A stretch of DNA of 64,000 bases, taken from the NCBI RefSeq assembly GCF_026242055.1, contig NZ_JAPJDL010000003.1, forward strand, positions 552,477 through 616,476, in the 5' to 3' direction. A program made the position numbers and the translations under genes. This document shows, piece after piece, positions 61,971 through 64,000 of the stretch (positions are counted from its first letter, which is position 1; each line of letters begins with the position of its first letter). The stretch comes from Lentzea sp. NEAU-D7. Its GTDB lineage: Bacteria; Actinomycetota; Actinomycetes; Mycobacteriales; Pseudonocardiaceae. The notes beneath the pieces were generated by a model. That model did no database searches, was not told the origin of the DNA, and worked only from the letters and a program-made list of their open reading frames with translations.

Positions 61971-63224
61971 GTGATTGACCTCAAGGTGTTGCGCGAGAAC
62001 CCGGAGATCGTGCGCGCTTCGCAGCGCGCCCGCGGCGAGGACGAGGGCGTCGTCGACAGCCTGCTGTCCGCGGACGAGCGCCGGCGGACCGCCATCTCCC
62101 GCGCGGACACCCTGCGCGCCGAGCAGAAGGTGCTCGGCAAGGAGGTCGGCAAGGCCAAGGGCGACGAGCGCGCCGCGCTGCTGGCCAAGGCGAAGGACCT
62201 GGCCGCCGAGGTCAAGGCCGCCGAAGCCGAGCAGAACGCCACCGCCGACGAGGTCAACGAGCTCCTCGCCAAGATCCCGAACCTGGTGCACCCGGACGCG
62301 CCGGTCGGCGGCGAGGACGACTTCCGCGTCGTCAAGACCGTCGGCGAGCCGCGCGAGTTCGACTTCGAGCCGCAGGACCACCTCGACCTGGGCACGAAGC
62401 TCGGCGCGATCGACATGGAGCGCGGCGCGAAGGTCAGCGGCTCGCGGTTCTACTTCCTCAAGGGCGTCGGCGCGCAGCTGGAGCTCGCGCTGCTCAACAT
62501 GGCGGCGGCGCAGGCCACGGCCAACGGCTTCGAGCTCATGATCACGCCCACGCTGGTGCGGCCCGAGATCATGGCGGGCACCGGCTTCCTGGGCGCGCAC
62601 TCGAGCGAGATCTACCACCTGCCCGCCGACGACCTGTACCTCGTCGGCACGTCGGAGGTGCCGCTCGCCGGCTACCACGCCGACGAGATCCTCGACGGCG
62701 AACGCCGCTACGCGGGCTGGTCGTCGTGCTACCGCCGCGAGGCCGGCTCGTACGGCAAGGACACCCGCGGCGTCATCCGCGTGCACCAGTTCAACAAGGT
62801 CGAGATGTTCTCCTACGTCAAGCCCGAGGACGCCGAGGCGGAGCACGCCCGTCTGCTGGGCTGGGAAGAGGAGATGCTCGCCAAGATCGAGGTGCCCTAC
62901 CGCGTCATCGACACGGCGACGGGCGACCTCGGCACGTCGGCGCACCGCAAGTTCGACTGCGAGGCCTGGGTGCCGACGCAGCAGAAGTACCGCGAGCTGA
63001 CGTCGACGTCGAACTGCACGACGTTCCAGGCACGCCGCCTGAACGTCCGCTACCGCGACGAGAACGGCAAGTCGCAGATCGCCGCCACGCTCAACGGCAC
63101 GCTGGCGACCACGCGCTGGATCGTCGCGATCCTGGAGAACCACCAGCAGGCCGACGGCTCCGTGGTGGTCCCCCAGGCGATGCGCCCGTTCATGGGCGGC
63201 CTGGAAGTGCTCAGGCCGAGGTAG
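61971..63224 (+). CDS. serS: Seryl-tRNA synthetase
   Basis: Product of 417 aa charging tRNA-Ser. N-terminal coiled-coil arm ([47 protein letters not shown]), class II motif 2 [43 protein letters not shown], and motif 3 region [21 protein letters not shown]...[21 protein letters not shown] 61971 ([12 protein letters not shown]) matches family starts; TACTCT nearby suggests a near-leaderless promoter. Single gene with a hairpin after it. Confidence 0.97.
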   Translation: MIDLKVLRENPEIVRASQRARGEDEGVVDSLLSADERRRTAISRADTLRAEQKVLGKEVGKAKGDERAALLAKAKDLAAEVKAAEAEQNATADEVNELLAKIPNLVHPDAPVGGEDDFRVVKTVGEPREFDFEPQDHLDLGTKLGAIDMERGAKVSGSRFYFLKGVGAQLELALLNMAAAQATANGFELMITPTLVRPEIMAGTGFLGAHSSEIYHLPADDLYLVGTSEVPLAGYHADEILDGERRYAGWSSCYRREAGSYGKDTRGVIRVHQFNKVEMFSYVKPEDAEAEHARLLGWEEEMLAKIEVPYRVIDTATGDLGTSAHRKFDCEAWVPTQQKYRELTSTSNCTTFQARRLNVRYRDENGKSQIAATLNGTLATTRWIVAILENHQQADGSVVVPQAMRPFMGGLEVLRPR

Positions 63225-63230
63225 TCGCGA

Positions 63231-63264
63231 GCTCCGGCCGTCGCGCAACTGCGACGGCCGGGGC
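63231..63264. terminator. Hairpin after serS
   Basis: CCGGCCGTCGC (63234-63244) and GCGACGGCCGG (63251-63261) form a perfect 11-bp stem with a 6-base loop; GC pairs extend it. No T-run follows. Confidence 0.7.
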
Positions 63265-63326
63265 CTGTAGAACCTTGAAAGATCGTTGGAGTCGTCTTGG
63301 AGACGGCTTGAAGACGTGAACGACAA

Positions 63327-63365
63327 CCTTTTGGTGCAAGGGAAAACAGTCCCGACACCAAGGGG
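63327..63365 (+). promoter_or_regulatory. Leader hairpin that covers the ribosome site of the last gene
   Basis: CCTTTTGGTG (63327-63336) can pair with CACCAAGGGG (63356-63365), with an inner GGGA/TCCC step. The GGGG part of the Shine-Dalgarno (AAGGGG, 6 bases before the ATG) is inside the stem. A translational switch is possible. Confidence 0.5.
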
Positions 63366-63370
63366 TTCAC

Positions 63371-64000
63371 ATGCTTCGGAACACCGTTGCCGCTGCGCTC
63401 TCAGCCGCAGCCGTTGCGCTGCTCACCGCGCCGGCCGCGCTCGCAGCCGCTCCCGCACCGCTCAACGACGACTTCCAGATCCTGCTCTACTGCCAGGAAA
63501 TCGGCGTGCCCGGTGGCGTCAGCCGCGCCGACATGATGGTCAGATCGCAGCCGTGGATCGACGCCCGCGTTCCCTACAGCCAGGCGGGCTGCCACTCCAA
63601 CCAGTACGGCAGCTACCGCACCGACTGCTCGGGGTACGTGTCCCTGATCTGGGGCCTCGGCCGGTCCGAGACCACCCTGACGCTGCGGAACTTCTCTTCC
63701 CTGATCAACCGCGCAGACCTGCGCACCGGCGACGCCTTGCTCAACGACGGCCACGTCGCGCTTTTCGTCCGCTGGGCCGACGGGGCGCGAACACAGCCCG
63801 TCGTTCGGGAGCAGGCGGGACCCAATGGTGCGCCGACCGTCGAGCGCACCTGGTCAGCGGGCACCGCGAGCACCTATGAGCCGCGCCGCTACCACAAGGT
63901 GATCGAGGCCCCCACTCCACCTCCGTCCGCGTCCAAGGATTTCAGTGGTGATGGTCGTTCGGACATCGCGGCGATCGATCCCAACGGCACGATGGCGTTG
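63371..64000 (+). CDS. Secreted NlpC/P60-like protein with FG-GAP/VCBS repeat (3' partial)
   Basis: Open to the window end (210 codons seen). Signal peptide MLRNTVAAALSAAAVALLTAPAALA, then a peptidase-like domain: PYSQAGCHSNQYGSYRTDCSGYVSLIWGL with the candidate nucleophile Cys in DCSGYVS, and TGDALLNDGHVALFVRW with the candidate His. A linker (APTPPPSASK) leads into DFSGDGRSDIAAIDPNGTMAL, the first unit of an FG-GAP/VCBS repeat that is cut off. Likely a secreted cell-wall peptidase or related hydrolase with a propeller-type binding domain. ATG after AAGGGG. Confidence 0.82.
   Translation, partial: MLRNTVAAALSAAAVALLTAPAALAAAPAPLNDDFQILLYCQEIGVPGGVSRADMMVRSQPWIDARVPYSQAGCHSNQYGSYRTDCSGYVSLIWGLGRSETTLTLRNFSSLINRADLRTGDALLNDGHVALFVRWADGARTQPVVREQAGPNGAPTVERTWSAGTASTYEPRRYHKVIEAPTPPPSASKDFSGDGRSDIAAIDPNGTMAL

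Noticed and set aside
63225..63370. c-di-AMP (ydaO) riboswitch before the secreted peptidase gene
   Set aside because: Such genes often have one in actinobacteria, but I could not find its conserved sequence blocks here; only a simple hairpin is seen.

Overview
The window is from a high-GC actinomycete, most likely a Pseudonocardiales member of the Lentzea/Saccharothrix/Amycolatopsis type. This rests on strong G/C bias at third codon positions, frequent GTG starts, many 4-base GTGA gene overlaps, several ECF/SigE-type sigma factors, a SARP regulator and DnaA-box-like TTGTCCACA sequences. It looks like chromosomal core with accessory patches. I saw no tRNA, rRNA, insertion sequence, phage or CRISPR.

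Layout. 0-2.6 kb: a sigma factor fused to a zinc-finger/membrane domain (5' end cut off), a small membrane protein and an Fpg/Nei DNA glycosylase. 2.6-13.4 kb: a carboxylate block with LutABC lactate oxidation (minus strand), a LytS-type kinase, tiny genes including a Cys-rich 26-aa peptide, an S49 protease, a LytTR regulator, and two sodium:solute symporters with their small partner proteins. 13.5-17.3 kb: a SigE-type sigma factor with its membrane partner, a rhodanese, a DUF4328 protein and a secreted phosphodiesterase. 17.3-22.7 kb: a 169-bp palindrome, a SpaA-repeat secreted protein, a P450, a second phosphodiesterase, DUF5926 and DUF952. 22.8-26.7 kb: a SigE factor, its membrane partner, a lipoprotein sharing the partner's sensor-like domain, and a DGPF/ECF42 pair. 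26.7-30.4 kb: ferritin, arginine deiminase, a CPBP protease and a DUF2470 protein, with DtxR/IdeR-like iron boxes upstream of ferritin and DUF2470. 31.3-36.3 kb: a vWA protein, then the homogentisate part of tyrosine breakdown (IclR, fumarylacetoacetase, an unknown protein, homogentisate dioxygenase).

36.4-43.1 kb is the most intriguing region: a tightly overlapped operon of SWIM zinc finger, Arg-rich repeat protein, DUF5691, MoxR AAA+ ATPase, DUF5682 and an acidic repeat protein. Its expected vWA partner lies about 4 kb away on the other strand. The set resembles E. coli yehL/yehM/yehP/yehQ, whose function I do not know to be established. 43.2-44.9 kb: cupin/MarR pair, and a GDT1/TMEM165 exporter behind a yybP-ykoY manganese riboswitch. 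45-52.1 kb: cytochrome bd oxidase (cydA, cydB, fused cydDC) followed by a DosS/DosR-like pair. Two DosR-like boxes stand just upstream of cydA, so the pair may control the oxidase. 52.2-58.8 kb: GNAT, macrodomain, prephenate dehydratase, histidine phosphatase, metallopeptidase, septum-formation protein, and a small-protein/GSP-synthase/DUF350 cluster. 58.9-64 kb: an AfsR-like SARP regulator, serS, and a secreted NlpC/P60-like protein cut by the window end.
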